This document shows positions 8,970-18,596 of a stretch of DNA of 64,000 bases, in pieces; positions within the stretch are counted from its first letter, which is position 1; each line of letters opens with the position of its first letter. The notes under the pieces are model-generated. The model was not told the DNA's origin. It saw nothing but the letters and a program-made list of their open reading frames with translations, and did no database searches. The position numbers and the translations under genes are program-made. The DNA is taken from positions 434,001 through 498,000 of the forward strand of contig NZ_BDBH01000005.1 of the NCBI RefSeq assembly GCF_001612885.1, in the 5' to 3' direction. Source of the DNA: Nocardia harenae NBRC 108248 (lineage in GTDB: Bacteria; Actinomycetota; Actinomycetes; Mycobacteriales; Mycobacteriaceae).

Positions 8970-10316
8970 GTGTCGATGAAGAAGGGCGCCAATGTCGCGG
9001 TGCCGACCTCGGTGTTGCGGATCGAGGTATCCGCGGCGCCGGATGTCGCCGCGCTGTTGCTGGCCGGGGGGCGGGTGCGCAGCGACGCCGATTTCGTGTT
9101 CTTCAACCAGCCCGCGCACCCCTCCGGTGCGGTGCACTACGAGCGCGAGCACATGCTGGTCGCGGATCTCTCCCGGATCGAGGACGCGGTCGATTCCATC
9201 GTGATCGCCGTCGCCGGAGACGAACCGCTCGGTGCACTCACCGCGCGGGTGCTCGACTCCACCACCGGGGCCGAGGTCGCGGCCTTCGAATGCCGGGCCG
9301 ACGCGGAGAACGCGCTGGTCGCCGGGGAGCTGTACCGGCGCGGGGGCGGGTGGAGGTTCCGTGCGGTCGGGCAGGGGTACACCTCCGGGCTGGCGGGGCT
9401 GGTCGTGGCGCACGGGGTCTCGGTGGACGAGGACACACCGAAGGTCGATTCCGGAGCCGAGCCTTCCGGGGTGCGGCAGGCAGCTGCGGAGCAGCGCCCC
9501 GCGCCTGCTCAGCAGTATCCCGTAACGGGTGATCCGGCGTCGGCACAGCCATTTTCGGTTCCGGCACGAACCGCGCCGACACTGCCGAATCCGGCCCCGG
9601 TCCGCGGTGCACCGCACCCGACACTGGTCAACCCGAATTCGCGGGCACCGCATCCGACGGCGGTCGACCCGCGCGCGAACGCGCCCTACTCGCCCCCGCC
9701 GGACAAGGTGACCGAGGAACTCCCGACCCTGTCGCTGACCAGCGTCGGCGCCACCTCCGGGCTGCTCAGGATCAACCTGAGCTGGTCCATCCCGGCGATC
9801 CGCGGCATCGCGGGCCGCGGCGCCCCCGACCGCCCCCTCGACCTGGACCTGTGCTGCCTGTGGGAGCTGAACGACGGCAGCAAGGGCATCGTGCACGCCC
9901 TCGGCGAGTTCGGCAGCCTCGCCGGCCCCCCGTTCCTGAAACTCGACACCGACGACCGCACCGGCCGCCCGGACGGCGAGAACCTGCTCATCGACCTGGA
10001 CCACACCCCCGACTTCCGCCGCATCCTGGTCTTCGCCTCGGTCTACGAGGGCGCCGACGACTTCCGCGGCGTCACCGCCACCGCCACCCTGCACCCGGTG
10101 CACGGCGCCCCCATCGAACTCAGCGTCGGGGGCTGCACCGACAACTCCCGCAAGGTCGCGCTCGCCATGCTGGAGAACGTCGCGGGCGACCTGGTCCTGC
10201 GCCGCGAGGGCCGCTTCATCCCCCCGCCGACCCGCCCGCCCTTCTTCCTGAACATGGCGGTGGACGAGGCGTATTCGTGGGGTTTGGCCTGGGTGAGCGC
10301 ACCGGCCAAGGAGTAG
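8970..10316 (+). CDS. Tandem TerD-domain protein
   Basis: 448-residue protein with two TerD/TerZ-like (tellurium and stress resistance, calcium-binding) domains joined by a Pro-rich linker. Domain 1 covers about residues 1-155 (KGANVAVPTSVLRIEV ... SDADFVFFNQP ... RAVGQGYTSGLAGL). Domain 2 covers about 255-430 (DLDLCCLWEL ... GENLLIDLDHTPDFRRILVFASVYEG). The linker 160-250 is rich in Pro/Ala/Thr. GTG 8970 is preferred because GGAGG at 8960-8964 is 5 bases upstream; ATG 8976 is possible. It is a stand-alone TerD protein with no ter operon around it, so a role in envelope or metal stress is only suggested by the family. Confidence 0.85.
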   Translation: MSMKKGANVAVPTSVLRIEVSAAPDVAALLLAGGRVRSDADFVFFNQPAHPSGAVHYEREHMLVADLSRIEDAVDSIVIAVAGDEPLGALTARVLDSTTGAEVAAFECRADAENALVAGELYRRGGGWRFRAVGQGYTSGLAGLVVAHGVSVDEDTPKVDSGAEPSGVRQAAAEQRPAPAQQYPVTGDPASAQPFSVPARTAPTLPNPAPVRGAPHPTLVNPNSRAPHPTAVDPRANAPYSPPPDKVTEELPTLSLTSVGATSGLLRINLSWSIPAIRGIAGRGAPDRPLDLDLCCLWELNDGSKGIVHALGEFGSLAGPPFLKLDTDDRTGRPDGENLLIDLDHTPDFRRILVFASVYEGADDFRGVTATATLHPVHGAPIELSVGGCTDNSRKVALAMLENVAGDLVLRREGRFIPPPTRPPFFLNMAVDEAYSWGLAWVSAPAKE

Positions 10317-10326
10317 GTGTCGTTCG

Positions 10327-10355
10327 GAAAACTCTGCACCCGGTGCAGGGTTTTC
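10327..10355. terminator. Bidirectional hairpin terminator
   Basis: Inverted repeat GAAAACTCTGCACC / GGTGCAGGGTTTTC with a 1-base centre and a single mismatch that can be a G-U pair in RNA. The A run on one side and T run on the other suit termination in both directions. It lies between the convergent TerD gene (ends 10316) and the LysR gene (ends 10359). Confidence 0.8.
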
Positions 10356-10358
10356 GAT

Positions 10359-11225
10359 TCATTCCTCGGTGGGGAGGTCGCCCCGGAGTGCGCGCCGGGC
10401 CGCGGCGATCGCGGGGTGACCGCCGGTGCCGCGACGGTAGGCAAGGTGCGTCCGGCGCTGGATGGGCAGCGGAGTGAGTACCACGCCGTCCGGGGCGCTC
10501 GCAGTGCCGAGGTCGGGGACGAGGGCCACACCCTGCCCGGCGGCGACCAGGGCGAGTACCGCCCCGAAATCGTCGGCGTGGTGCCGGATTCGCGGCGGGA
10601 AACCGGCCGCCTCGCAGGCGCGGAGGGTGAGGGCGTGGCAGAGGGTGCCCGGGGTTCCGGCGATCCACGCGGACTCGCGGTGGGACGCGAGGGGTTGCGC
10701 AGAGCGCGCGGCGAGGTGGACGGTCTCGCGGAGCAGTGGTTCGGTTTCCAGACCCGGGTCGGGGACCACGGGGACGTAGTCGTACTCCTGGACGAGGGCG
10801 ATATCGAGCCGCTCACCGCGCAGCGCGTCGGGGACCGAGGCCGGGTCGAGCTCGGTGACCATGAGATCGAGCCCGGGGTGCGCGCTGCTCAGCGCCACGA
10901 TGGCGGGGGTCAGAATGGCCGGGACGGCGGAGGGGAAGACACCGATGCGCAGGGTGCCGGTGAGCTCGGTGGCGGCGAGTTCGGCGGCGGCGCGCTGCAG
11001 CACCGCGAGGAGTTCCTCCGTGTGCGCGACCAGCCCGCGGGCGGCGGGGGTGAGCGTGACCCGGCGGCCGGTGCGCTCGAGCAGGGCCGCCCCCGTCTCC
11101 CGCTCCAGCGCGGTGAGCTGTTGTGACACCGCCGAGGGGGTGTAGTTCAGCGCTTCGGCGACGGCGGCGATGGTGCCCCGGTGGGCCAGTTCGCGAAGCA
11201 GCCGCAGTTTGCGGACATCGAGCAT
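10359..11225 (-). CDS. LysR-family transcriptional regulator
   Basis: 288-residue LysR-type regulator. The N-terminal winged helix (residues about 3-60) reads LRELAHRGTIAAVAEALNYTPSAVSQQLTALERETGAALLER. The effector-binding domain follows with GTLRIGVFPSAVPAILTPAI at about residue 90. It is divergent from the DapA-family gene with 70 bases between starts, the classical layout in which a LysR protein controls its neighbour. A perfect 15-bp inverted repeat covers its own start codon, so autorepression is likely. The co-inducer is unknown. Confidence 0.92.
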   Translation of the reverse strand: MLDVRKLRLLRELAHRGTIAAVAEALNYTPSAVSQQLTALERETGAALLERTGRRVTLTPAARGLVAHTEELLAVLQRAAAELAATELTGTLRIGVFPSAVPAILTPAIVALSSAHPGLDLMVTELDPASVPDALRGERLDIALVQEYDYVPVVPDPGLETEPLLRETVHLAARSAQPLASHRESAWIAGTPGTLCHALTLRACEAAGFPPRIRHHADDFGAVLALVAAGQGVALVPDLGTASAPDGVVLTPLPIQRRTHLAYRRGTGGHPAIAAARRALRGDLPTEE

Positions 11226-11248
11226 AAGTTCAGCTTATGCTCGATGTC
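11214..11248. promoter_or_regulatory. Perfect 15-bp inverted repeat over lysR start
   Basis: Arms GACATCGAGCATAAG (11214-11228) and CTTATGCTCGATGTC (11234-11248) around TTCAG, with no mismatch. The left arm contains the first codons of the LysR gene, whose start codon is the complement of 11223-11225. The centre contains a T-N11-A arrangement as expected for LysR boxes. It sits 48 bases before the DapA-family start. Confidence 0.7.
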
Positions 11249-11295
11249 GGGAATCCGAACTGGACCTGACGAACGATCCGGGCGATGGTCGATTC

Positions 11296-12195
11296 ATGCT
11301 CCGCACCGGCCTGTATGTCCCGCTGATCACCCCGTTCACCGCCACCGGCGAACTCGCGACCGCCGCATTGGAAGAACTCGCGCACGCCGCGCTGACCGGC
11401 GGCGCCACCGGGCTGGTCGCGCTCGGCACCACCGGCGAAGCCGCGGCACTCACACCGGAAGAGCACGACACCGTCATCGACATCTGCGCAAACGCCTGCG
11501 GCGAGCACGGCGCGCCGCTCATCGCGGGAGCGGGAACGAATACCACCGCCGCCTCGATCGAGCAGGTCGCGGCGCTGGACCCGCGGGTCACCGCCGCGCT
11601 CACGGTGGTCCCGTACTACACCCGGCCATCCGAAGCTGGTGTGGTCGAGCACTTCCGGCTGCTCGCCGCCGCCAGCCCGGTGCCGCTGATCGTCTACAAC
11701 ATCCCCTACCGCACGGGCCGCACGCTCAGCGCGGAGACGCTGGGCCGAATCGCCCGCATCCCCGATATCGCCGGTTTCAAGCACTCCACGGGCGGCATCG
11801 ACGAGACTACCCTTGCCTTCCTCGCCGACCTCCCGGACAACACCTCGGTCCTCGCCGGAGACGACCTCTTCACCGCCCCGCTCCTCGCCCTCGGCGCCAC
11901 CGGCGCGATCCTGGCCTCCGCCAATATCGTCGCCCGCCCGTACGCCGACCTCATCGCCGCCTGGCGCGGGGGCCACGTCGAGCGGGCCAGGCGACTCGGA
12001 AACCGCCTGGTCCCGCTCACCCGCGCCCTCTTCGCCGAGCCCAACCCGACCGTCGTCAAAGCGGTCCTCGCCGCGCAGGGCCGAATCCCGAGCCCCCACG
12101 TCCGCCTCCCCCTGCTCCCCGCTCGCCCGGAGTCGACTGCCGCCGCTCTGACCTACGTGGACCAGCTCGCCCTCGGACCGCTCGACCGCTCGTAG
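11296..12195 (+). CDS. DapA-family aldolase (dihydrodipicolinate synthase-like)
   Basis: 299-residue TIM-barrel class I aldolase of the DHDPS/N-acetylneuraminate lyase superfamily. LVALGTTGEAAALTPEEH is the pyruvate-carboxylate binding GTTGE motif, YNIPYRTG carries the catalytic tyrosine, and IAGFKHSTGG contains the Schiff-base lysine. ATG 11296 is chosen because MLRTGLYVPLITPF is the usual N-terminus. It may be a true DapA for lysine and cell-wall diaminopimelate, but its isolation from other lys genes and the divergent LysR regulator leave room for a catabolic aldolase. No terminator is visible before the convergent TetR gene. Confidence 0.85.
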   Translation: MLRTGLYVPLITPFTATGELATAALEELAHAALTGGATGLVALGTTGEAAALTPEEHDTVIDICANACGEHGAPLIAGAGTNTTAASIEQVAALDPRVTAALTVVPYYTRPSEAGVVEHFRLLAAASPVPLIVYNIPYRTGRTLSAETLGRIARIPDIAGFKHSTGGIDETTLAFLADLPDNTSVLAGDDLFTAPLLALGATGAILASANIVARPYADLIAAWRGGHVERARRLGNRLVPLTRALFAEPNPTVVKAVLAAQGRIPSPHVRLPLLPARPESTAAALTYVDQLALGPLDRS

Positions 12196-12246
12196 GGGGA
12201 CGTCGGCGGTCTTGGTTGTCCGCTCCCGCGTTGCCGATTCCGCGCA

Positions 12247-12906
12247 CTACGCCCGCGGCCCCGCGAGCGATTCCAGCAGTGCCACCGCCTCCGCCCGCAC
12301 GCCCCCCTCCGCCCCGAGCACCCGCAGCACCGCCTCCGGAATCGTGTGCTCGGCGTACTCCGGCGCCGCCCCCTCGTCGGACCGAATATTGATCACCGTC
12401 TCCACCAAGCGGAACGGAAGCACCTCCGCGCCGAGAGCGGCGCCGAGGTCGGCGAGGACCAGCCGGGCCAGCTCCTCGTAGTGCCCCCGCAGCTCGTCCC
12501 GGCGCAGCCGGAAGGCGGCGAACCGCTCGGTGCGCAGCTCGGGAAGCAGGTACAGCGCACCGAGATTCCAGCGCGCGGCACACAGCTGGCGCACGTCGAA
12601 GAGCGCGAGCGCGTAGAGCCGCACGGCGGCGGGGGCGGGCGAATCGGCCAGCCACTCGGCGAATTCCAGCGGCCCGGCCACGGTCTCGGCGAGCAGCGCG
12701 TCCAGGATGTCGTCCTTGGCGGCGAAGTGGTGGTAGAGCGATGCCTGCCGGATGCCGACCGCGTCGGCGACCGCCCTGGTCGAGGTATTCGCGTACCCCT
12801 TGGTGGTGAAGAGCTCGCCTGCGGCGTCCAGGATCTCCGCCCGCGGCGTCTGCCCGTGCCTGCGCCGCTGCTCGAGCCGCGGCCGCCCCGGTCCGAGGTT
12901 CGTCAC
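12247..12906 (-). CDS. TetR-family regulator
   Basis: 219-residue TetR-type repressor. HTH at about residues 17-62: AEILDAAGELFTTKGYANTSTRAVADAVGIRQASLYHHFAAKDDIL. The remainder is an all-helical ligand and dimerisation domain. GTG at 12906 gives MTNLGPGRPRLEQRR, a usual TetR N-terminus; the frame stays open to 12999 but that extension would cross the candidate operator at 12971-12990. It is divergent from the permease gene of the DUF1989/carboxyltransferase locus and is the obvious candidate regulator of it. Confidence 0.88.
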   Translation of the reverse strand: MTNLGPGRPRLEQRRRHGQTPRAEILDAAGELFTTKGYANTSTRAVADAVGIRQASLYHHFAAKDDILDALLAETVAGPLEFAEWLADSPAPAAVRLYALALFDVRQLCAARWNLGALYLLPELRTERFAAFRLRRDELRGHYEELARLVLADLGAALGAEVLPFRLVETVINIRSDEGAAPEYAEHTIPEAVLRVLGAEGGVRAEAVALLESLAGPRA

Positions 12907-12970
12907 CGGGCCATTCTGGCACTGCTCCGGAGCAAGTCCGGCTCGCACCGCGCTGACCTGCGCGGAGAGA

Positions 12971-12990
12971 TTCCTGTCATCCGACAGAAA
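12971..12990. promoter_or_regulatory. Candidate TetR operator
   Basis: Inverted repeat TTCCTGTC-ATCC-GACAGAAA: eight-base arms with one mismatch and a 4-base centre. It lies between the TetR gene (start 12906) and the permease gene (start 13113), where a TetR repressor would control both. The position and symmetry fit; no binding data can be read from sequence. Confidence 0.5.
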
Positions 12991-13112
12991 CTCAGGCAAC
13001 GCAGACGTTACGGCGCTTGATCGGAGCGATACACAGCGGTCACCGGAGACGCGATCGACGGGTCAAAACTGTCACTCGATAGATATTTCGGCCCGTCCCG
13101 AAGGAACCGATC

Positions 13113-14627
13113 ATGGCCACCACCCTGGAACCCACCGCCCCCGGGAATCCACCGTCCGACACCCGCGACGGCGCCGACCTCGCGACGTTCGGCTACGAAC
13201 CGGTGCTGCACCGCAAGCTGGGCCGGTACGCATCGTTCGCGGCGGGCTTCTCGTTCGTCTCCATCCTCACCACGATCTTCCAGTTCTTCGCCTTCGGCTA
13301 CTCCTTCGGCGGCGCGGCCTTCTTCTGGACCTGGCCGCTGGTCTTCGCGGGCCAGTTCCTGGTGGCGCTGAACTTCGCCGAGCTGGCCGCCCGCTACCCC
13401 ATCTCGGGCTGCATCTACCAGTGGTCACGGCGGCTGGCGGGCGAGGCGGTGGGCTGGTTCGCGGGCTGGCTGATGATCATCGCGCAGATCGTCACCGCGG
13501 CGGCCGCGGCCATCGCACTGCAGGTGGTATTGCCGAGCATCTGGAGCGGTTTCCAGATCATCGGCACCGATACCGCGCTGACCTCGCACGACGGCGCCAT
13601 GAACGCGGTGCTGCTCGGCAGCGTCCTGCTGGTGGTGACCACCACTATCAATGTCATCGGCATCGACCTGATGGCGCGGATCAACTCGATCGGCGTGACC
13701 ATCGAGATCGTCGGCGTGCTCGCCATCATCGCGCTCTTCTTCACCGGGGCGGAGCGCGGGCCGGACGTGGTCTTCGACACCTCGCAGGCGGTGGAGGGGC
13801 CGTACTGGATGGCCTTCCTGATCTCCGGGCTGATGGCGGCGTACGTGATGGTCGGCTTCGACTCGGCCGGTGAGCTCTCCGAGGAGACCAAGGACCCACG
13901 CCGGGTGGCGCCGCGCACCATCCTCACCGCGCTCACCGCCTCCGCGCTCGGTGGCGGGCTCATCCTGGTCGGCGCGCTGATGGCGGCGCCGAGCCTGGAC
14001 GACGGCGCGCTCGCCGAGGGCGGGCTGGCCTACGTGCTGACCGCCAAGCTGGACAGCCCGGCGGGCACGGTGCTGCTCGGCTGCGTCGCGGTCGCGATCA
14101 TGGTGTGCACGCTGGCCGTGCAGACCGCCGGTTCCCGGCTGCTCTTCTCCATGGCGCGGGACGGCAAGCTGCCCTTCGCCAAGCCGCTGGCCGCGGTGCA
14201 CCCGCGGTACGGCACGCCGGTGCTGCCCGCCATCGTGATCGGCGCCGTCGGCATCGCGCTGCTGGTGCTGAACCTGGGCAACTCGGCCATCTTCGCCACC
14301 CTGGCCAGCGTCGGCATCGCCACCCTCTACCTGGCCTACCTGCTGGTGACGACGCCGCTGCTGGTGCGCCGGTTCCGCGGCTGGCAGAGCGAGCCAGGGC
14401 TGTTCGGGCTCGGCCGCTTCGGGATTCCGGTCAACCTGCTCGCGGTGGCCTGGGGCATCGCCATGACGGTGAACCTGGCCTGGCCGCGGGAAGAGGTGTA
14501 CACGCCGGAGGGCGGTTCCTGGTGGATGCTCTGGGCCGCACCGCTCTTCGTGCTGCTCGCCGTCGGCGTCGGTTTCGCGATCTACCGCACGGTGGCCTCG
14601 AAGCCCGCCCCAGCCCTCGTCCCCTGA
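13113..14627 (+). CDS. APC-superfamily permease (amino acid/amine transporter)
   Basis: 504-residue integral membrane transporter with about 12 hydrophobic segments. Landmarks: FAAGFSFVSILTTIFQFFAFGYSFGGAAFFWTWP (TM1-2, with a glycine-rich break usual in APC TM1), FAELAARYPISGCIYQWSRRLAG, and VGFDSAGELSEETKDPRRVAPRTI (the conserved cytoplasmic loop). The family imports amino acids, GABA, choline-like or guanidino compounds. Placed first in a run with two DUF1989 proteins and a carboxyltransferase, it probably imports their substrate (urea, guanidine or a related nitrogen compound). This is inference from context. Confidence 0.9.
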   Translation: MATTLEPTAPGNPPSDTRDGADLATFGYEPVLHRKLGRYASFAAGFSFVSILTTIFQFFAFGYSFGGAAFFWTWPLVFAGQFLVALNFAELAARYPISGCIYQWSRRLAGEAVGWFAGWLMIIAQIVTAAAAAIALQVVLPSIWSGFQIIGTDTALTSHDGAMNAVLLGSVLLVVTTTINVIGIDLMARINSIGVTIEIVGVLAIIALFFTGAERGPDVVFDTSQAVEGPYWMAFLISGLMAAYVMVGFDSAGELSEETKDPRRVAPRTILTALTASALGGGLILVGALMAAPSLDDGALAEGGLAYVLTAKLDSPAGTVLLGCVAVAIMVCTLAVQTAGSRLLFSMARDGKLPFAKPLAAVHPRYGTPVLPAIVIGAVGIALLVLNLGNSAIFATLASVGIATLYLAYLLVTTPLLVRRFRGWQSEPGLFGLGRFGIPVNLLAVAWGIAMTVNLAWPREEVYTPEGGSWWMLWAAPLFVLLAVGVGFAIYRTVASKPAPALVP

Positions 14628-14632
14628 TCCGT

Positions 14633-14664
14633 GCGGCGGTGGCGATGCCGGTCGCCACCGCCGC
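14633..14664 (+). terminator. Strong hairpin after permease gene
   Basis: Perfect 13-bp stem GCGGCGGTGGCGA / TCGCCACCGCCGC with a TGCCGG loop, starting 6 bases after the permease stop. No T run follows. It could be an intrinsic terminator of the actinomycete type, or an mRNA-stabilising or attenuating element that lets permease and downstream genes be expressed at different levels. Confidence 0.55.
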
Positions 14665-14767
14665 GGTGCCGATGGGGACGCGGCGGCCGACCGCCGGGTC
14701 CGCATCTCGGGCGCCGCCGACGGCCCGCCGGCTCGCCGCAAGCCCTTCGACCGACACAGGAGTCTCG

Positions 14768-15520
14768 ATGACAAGCACCGATTCGACCACGGCCGCCAGG
14801 GCGCACGCCCGCGCGCAGGCGGCCGCCGCCGCGCTCCCCGAACCCGAACTCCCCGCGGGCATCGACCCCGCGCAGGTCGTGCTCCGCGACCGCATTCCGG
14901 CGGGCGGCTACCTGACGCGAGTACTCGCCCGCGGCACCCGAATCCGCCTCACCGACCCCACCGGCGCCGCCTGCGCCCACCTCCTGCTGTTCCGCGCGGA
15001 GGCGCCCTGGGAGCGGCTGAACGTCGCCGACACCCTCAAGGTCCCGTGGCAGGCCTACCTCGGCACCGGCCACCCGCTCCTCTCCGATCAGGGCCGGGTG
15101 CTGGCCACGGTGCTGACAGACACCTCGGGCCACCACGACGCGCTCTGCGGCCCGACCCCCGAGGTCAGGCACGCGCTGCGGCTCGGCGCGGCCAAGCACG
15201 GACTGGCACCCGCCGATGTCGGCCCGACACTCTCCTTCTTCCGCGGGGTCCGCGTGGACGCCGACGGCGGGCTGACCGGCACCGGCAGCGCCGCACCCGG
15301 CGCCGCGCTCGACCTCATCGCGCACCTGCCGGTCACCCTGCTGCTGGCGTCCGGCGCCCACCCGCTGGACGAGCGCCCCGCCGCCGAGTTCGACGTCGTC
15401 GCCTGGGCCGCACCGGACGACCTCGCGCTGCGCCCGAACCCGGACCCGGAGTACCTGCGGGCCGTCGACAACACCGAAGCGGCCTGGAAAGCCGCCCACC
15501 TCGAGGGGGTCCCGGCATGA
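14768..15520 (+). CDS. DUF1989 protein, urea carboxylase-associated type 1
   Basis: 250-residue DUF1989 protein of the urea-amidolyase-associated (UAAP1) kind. Conserved stretches: [80 protein letters not shown], and [13 protein letters not shown]. Two-subunit DUF1989 enzymes next to guanidine carboxylases act as carboxyguanidine deiminases in other bacteria; older annotation linked them to urea carboxylase. An ACAGGAG ribosome site precedes ATG 14768. The stop overlaps the next start by 4 bases, fitting a heteromeric partner. Confidence 0.88.
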   Translation: MTSTDSTTAARAHARAQAAAAALPEPELPAGIDPAQVVLRDRIPAGGYLTRVLARGTRIRLTDPTGAACAHLLLFRAEAPWERLNVADTLKVPWQAYLGTGHPLLSDQGRVLATVLTDTSGHHDALCGPTPEVRHALRLGAAKHGLAPADVGPTLSFFRGVRVDADGGLTGTGSAAPGAALDLIAHLPVTLLLASGAHPLDERPAAEFDVVAWAAPDDLALRPNPDPEYLRAVDNTEAAWKAAHLEGVPA

Positions 15521-16134
15521 CCAGCACCGAAACACTCGTCCTGGACGAGACCGTCGCCGCCTGCGCCCCCTGGTCCACCGTGGTCCGCGCGGGCGAGCAG
15601 CTGCGGATCATCGACCTGCACGGCAACCAGGCCGTCGACTGCCTGCTCTACTCCGCCGCCGACCCCGCCGGCGAGCGCTACAGCGCGCAGGCCACCATGA
15701 CCGCGCAGCGCAATATCTTCCTGACCACCGGCAGCGTGCTGCGCACCGACTCCGGCGCCGCGCTCATGACGGTGCTCGCCGACGAGGTCGGCAACCACGA
15801 CACCCTCGCGGGCGCCTGTTCCCAGGAGTCGAACACGCTGCGCTACGGCCAGCACACCAGGCACCAGCACGCCTGCGTGGAGAACTTCCTCACCGAGGCG
15901 CTGAAGTGGGGGCTCGGCAAGCGCGACCTGGTCTCGAACATCAACTGGTTCATGAACGTCCCGGTGGAGCCGGACGGCACGCTCGGCATCGTGGACGGGC
16001 TCTCCGCGCCGGGCAAGTCGGTGACGCTGCGCGCCGAGATCGACACCCTGGTGCTGGTCTCCAACTGCCCGCAGATCAACAACCCGTGCAATGGTTTCGA
16101 CCCCACGCCGGTGCGCATGGTGGTGACCCGATGA
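15517..16134 (+). CDS. DUF1989 protein, urea carboxylase-associated type 2
   Basis: 205-residue DUF1989 protein (UAAP2), the expected partner of the preceding gene. It reads [47 protein letters not shown], then [19 protein letters not shown], then a cysteine-containing end [22 protein letters not shown]; the conserved cysteines are thought to bind metal. It overlaps both neighbours by 4 bases (ATGA at each end), so permease, UAAP1, UAAP2 and carboxyltransferase form one transcriptional unit apart from the hairpin after the permease. Confidence 0.9.
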   Translation: MTSTETLVLDETVAACAPWSTVVRAGEQLRIIDLHGNQAVDCLLYSAADPAGERYSAQATMTAQRNIFLTTGSVLRTDSGAALMTVLADEVGNHDTLAGACSQESNTLRYGQHTRHQHACVENFLTEALKWGLGKRDLVSNINWFMNVPVEPDGTLGIVDGLSAPGKSVTLRAEIDTLVLVSNCPQINNPCNGFDPTPVRMVVTR

Positions 16135-18227
16135 GCGTATTCACCGAGCCGGTGCCTGCCGAGACCGCGCAACCCGGTGTGCGGCAGCAGCCGCCCGCGG
16201 TGCTCGGGGCGCCCGCCACTGCGCGAACGGCCGGCGACGAGCGGGCGACGGGTGTCGAACAGGTGGCGCCCGGCGCCTCGGCCGCGCTGGTGACCGTCGA
16301 GCGGCCCGGGCCGCTGACCACCATCCAGGACTGGCCGGGCCGCACCGGGTACTGGCACGTCGGCGTCCCGCCGTCGGGTCCGATGGACGACCTGTCGTTC
16401 CGGCTCGGCAACCGCGCGGTCGGGAACCCCGAGGGTGCGGCCGGGCTGGAGTGCACCCTCGCCGGACCGGCTCTGCGCTTCGACCGCCCCACCACGGTCT
16501 GCGTGACCGGCGCCCCCGCCCCGGTCACCGTGGACGGCGAACCGGTCCCGCAATGGCGCGCGGTGACGGTGCCCGCGGGCGGCAGGCTCGAGGTCGGCAC
16601 GGTCACCGGGCCCGGGCTACGGGTCTACGTGCTGCTCGCGGGCGGGCTCGATCTGCCCGAGTACCTGGGCAGCACAGCCACTTTCACGCTCGGCAGGTTC
16701 GGCGGCAGCACCGGCGGCACCCTGCGCGAAGGCGAGCTCCTGCCGCTGGGCGAGCCGCCGAGCACCCGCACCGGCGCGGTGCCGATGGAGCACCAGCCCG
16801 CGCTCACCCGGCACTGGCAACTGGCCGTCACCGAGGGCCCGCACGGCGCGCCGGAGTTCTTCACCCGCGCCGATATCGACACCCTCTACGCGACCCCCTA
16901 CGAGGTGCACTTCAACTCCGACCGCACCGGCGTCCGGCTGATCGGCCCGAAACCGGCCTGGGCCCGCCCGGACGGCGGCGAGGCCGGGCTGCACCCGTCC
17001 AATATCCACGACACCCCGTACTCCGTCGGCGCACTCGACTTCACCGGCGACACCCCCATCCTGCTCGGCCCCGACGGACCGAGCCTGGGCGGCTTCGTCT
17101 GCCCGGTCACGGTGACCGCCGCCGACCGCTGGAAACTCGGCCAGCTCGCCCCCGGCGACACCGTGCGCTTCGTCCCGGTGCGCGGCGCGGCCACCGCCCC
17201 GCTGCGCGAGCTGGGCCGGGAGCGCCGCGCCGGCTTCCCGATCGTGCTCAGCACCGGCGGCGACGGCGACGACGGAGTGCTCCGCCGCCGCCACGTCGAC
17301 GACGAGACCTCGGTGACCTACCGGCGCGCCGGTGACGACGGCGTCCTCGTCGAATACGGCGAGATGACACTGGATCTCGCACTCCGCGCCCGCGTGCACG
17401 CACTGCACCAACACCTGCTCACCGACCGCCCGCGCGGCATCACCGAGCTCACCCCCGGCATCCGCTCACTACAGATCCGGGTCGATCCGGCGTTGCTGCC
17501 GATCCCCCACCTGCTCGACCTGCTCACCGAGGCGGAGACCGCCATCCCCGCCGCCAGCGACCTGGTGGTGCCGAGCCGCACCGTGCACCTCCCGCTCTCC
17601 TGGGACGACCCCGCCACCCGCGAGGCCATCACCCGCTACATGCACGGCGTCCGCGCCGACGCCCCCTGGTGCCCGTGGAATATCGAGTTCATCCGCCGCG
17701 TCAACGGCCTGGAGACGGTCCAGGACGTGTACGACACCGTCTTCGACGCCGAGTACCTGGTGCTCGGCCTCGGCGACGTCTACCTCGGCGCGCCGGTCGC
17801 CACGCCCACCGACCCCCGGCACCGCCTGGTCACCACCAAGTACAACCCGGCCCGCACCTGGACCCCCGAGAACGCCGTCGGCATCGGCGGCGCCTACCTG
17901 TGCATCTACGGCATGGAGGGGCCGGGCGGGTACCAGTTCGTCGGCCGCACGACCCAGGTCTGGAACCACCGCGCCACCGGCTCCGACGACCCCTGGCTGC
18001 TCCGCTTCTTCGACCGGATCCGCTGGTACCCGGTCGAAACGGACGAACTCCTCGACCTGCGCGCCGACTTCCGCGGTGACGTGCGCACCGAAGACGGGCA
18101 CTTCTCGCTCGCCGAGTACCGGGGGTTCCTGGATGCCGAGGCGGATTCCATCGCGGAGTTCCGTGGTCGGCAGGCGGAGGCGTTCGGGGCCGAGCGGGAG
18201 TCGTGGCGGCGGGCGGGTGAGTTGTAG
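16131..18227 (+). CDS. Stand-alone urea carboxylase-type carboxyltransferase (AHS2-AHS1)
   Basis: 698 residues. After a low-complexity N-terminus (1-50) comes an AHS2/KipA-PxpC-like domain (about 55-380: [36 protein letters not shown]), then an AHS1/KipI-PxpB-like domain (about 395-600: [15 protein letters not shown]), then the C-terminal region that precedes the biotin carrier in full-length urea or guanidine carboxylases ([12 protein letters not shown] ... [16 protein letters not shown]). The usual N-terminal biotin carboxylase (about 450 residues) and C-terminal biotinyl domain with its MKM motif are both absent. It must borrow biotinylated subunits encoded elsewhere or do a different job. 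ATG 16131 overlaps the UAAP2 stop. Confidence 0.88.
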   Translation: MSVFTEPVPAETAQPGVRQQPPAVLGAPATARTAGDERATGVEQVAPGASAALVTVERPGPLTTIQDWPGRTGYWHVGVPPSGPMDDLSFRLGNRAVGNPEGAAGLECTLAGPALRFDRPTTVCVTGAPAPVTVDGEPVPQWRAVTVPAGGRLEVGTVTGPGLRVYVLLAGGLDLPEYLGSTATFTLGRFGGSTGGTLREGELLPLGEPPSTRTGAVPMEHQPALTRHWQLAVTEGPHGAPEFFTRADIDTLYATPYEVHFNSDRTGVRLIGPKPAWARPDGGEAGLHPSNIHDTPYSVGALDFTGDTPILLGPDGPSLGGFVCPVTVTAADRWKLGQLAPGDTVRFVPVRGAATAPLRELGRERRAGFPIVLSTGGDGDDGVLRRRHVDDETSVTYRRAGDDGVLVEYGEMTLDLALRARVHALHQHLLTDRPRGITELTPGIRSLQIRVDPALLPIPHLLDLLTEAETAIPAASDLVVPSRTVHLPLSWDDPATREAITRYMHGVRADAPWCPWNIEFIRRVNGLETVQDVYDTVFDAEYLVLGLGDVYLGAPVATPTDPRHRLVTTKYNPARTWTPENAVGIGGAYLCIYGMEGPGGYQFVGRTTQVWNHRATGSDDPWLLRFFDRIRWYPVETDELLDLRADFRGDVRTEDGHFSLAEYRGFLDAEADSIAEFRGRQAEAFGAERESWRRAGEL

Positions 18228-18269
18228 GGGATCAGTAGAGACGCAGTGCCCAGACCGCCGGGTATACGG

Positions 18270-18566
18270 TCAGTTCGCGCCCAGGTGCCGCTCGATCGAT
18301 TCCACCTTCCCCGTCATCGCATCCGTGACGCCGGGCCGGATATCGCCCTTGAGGACGATCCCGGCCCGCGGCGCGACAACCAGCACGGCATCGATGGCCT
18401 GCTTGATCACCGCCATCACCTCGTCCCACTCACCCTCGATGGTGGTGAAGAGCGCGTTGGTTTCGTTGGGTAGCCCGCTGGCGCGGATGACCCGCACCGC
18501 TTCGGCAACTCCTGCACCGACGCTTTCGCCGGTCCCCATGGGCGTGACCGAGAACGCGATGATCAC
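18270..18566 (-). CDS. Thiamine-binding (MTH1187/YkoF-like) protein
   Basis: 98-residue ferredoxin-fold protein of the MTH1187/DUF77 thiamine-binding family: [59 protein letters not shown] is the full family signature. Such proteins bind thiamine or pyrimidine precursors in the cytoplasm. It is convergent with the carboxyltransferase gene (42 bases between ends) and lies 30 bases downstream of the degenerate regulator on the same strand. No thiamine riboswitch is apparent. Confidence 0.9.
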   Translation of the reverse strand: MIIAFSVTPMGTGESVGAGVAEAVRVIRASGLPNETNALFTTIEGEWDEVMAVIKQAIDAVLVVAPRAGIVLKGDIRPGVTDAMTGKVESIERHLGAN

Positions 18567-18596
18567 CTGTGCCTCCTGATTCGCTGGTCTTCGTGA

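Noticed and set aside
12907..13112. Possible guanidine (ykkC-type) riboswitch before the permease
   Set aside because: The conserved ACGR and purine-rich loop elements of guanidine-I and the short guanidine-II/III folds could not be found; a TetR operator is the better explanation.
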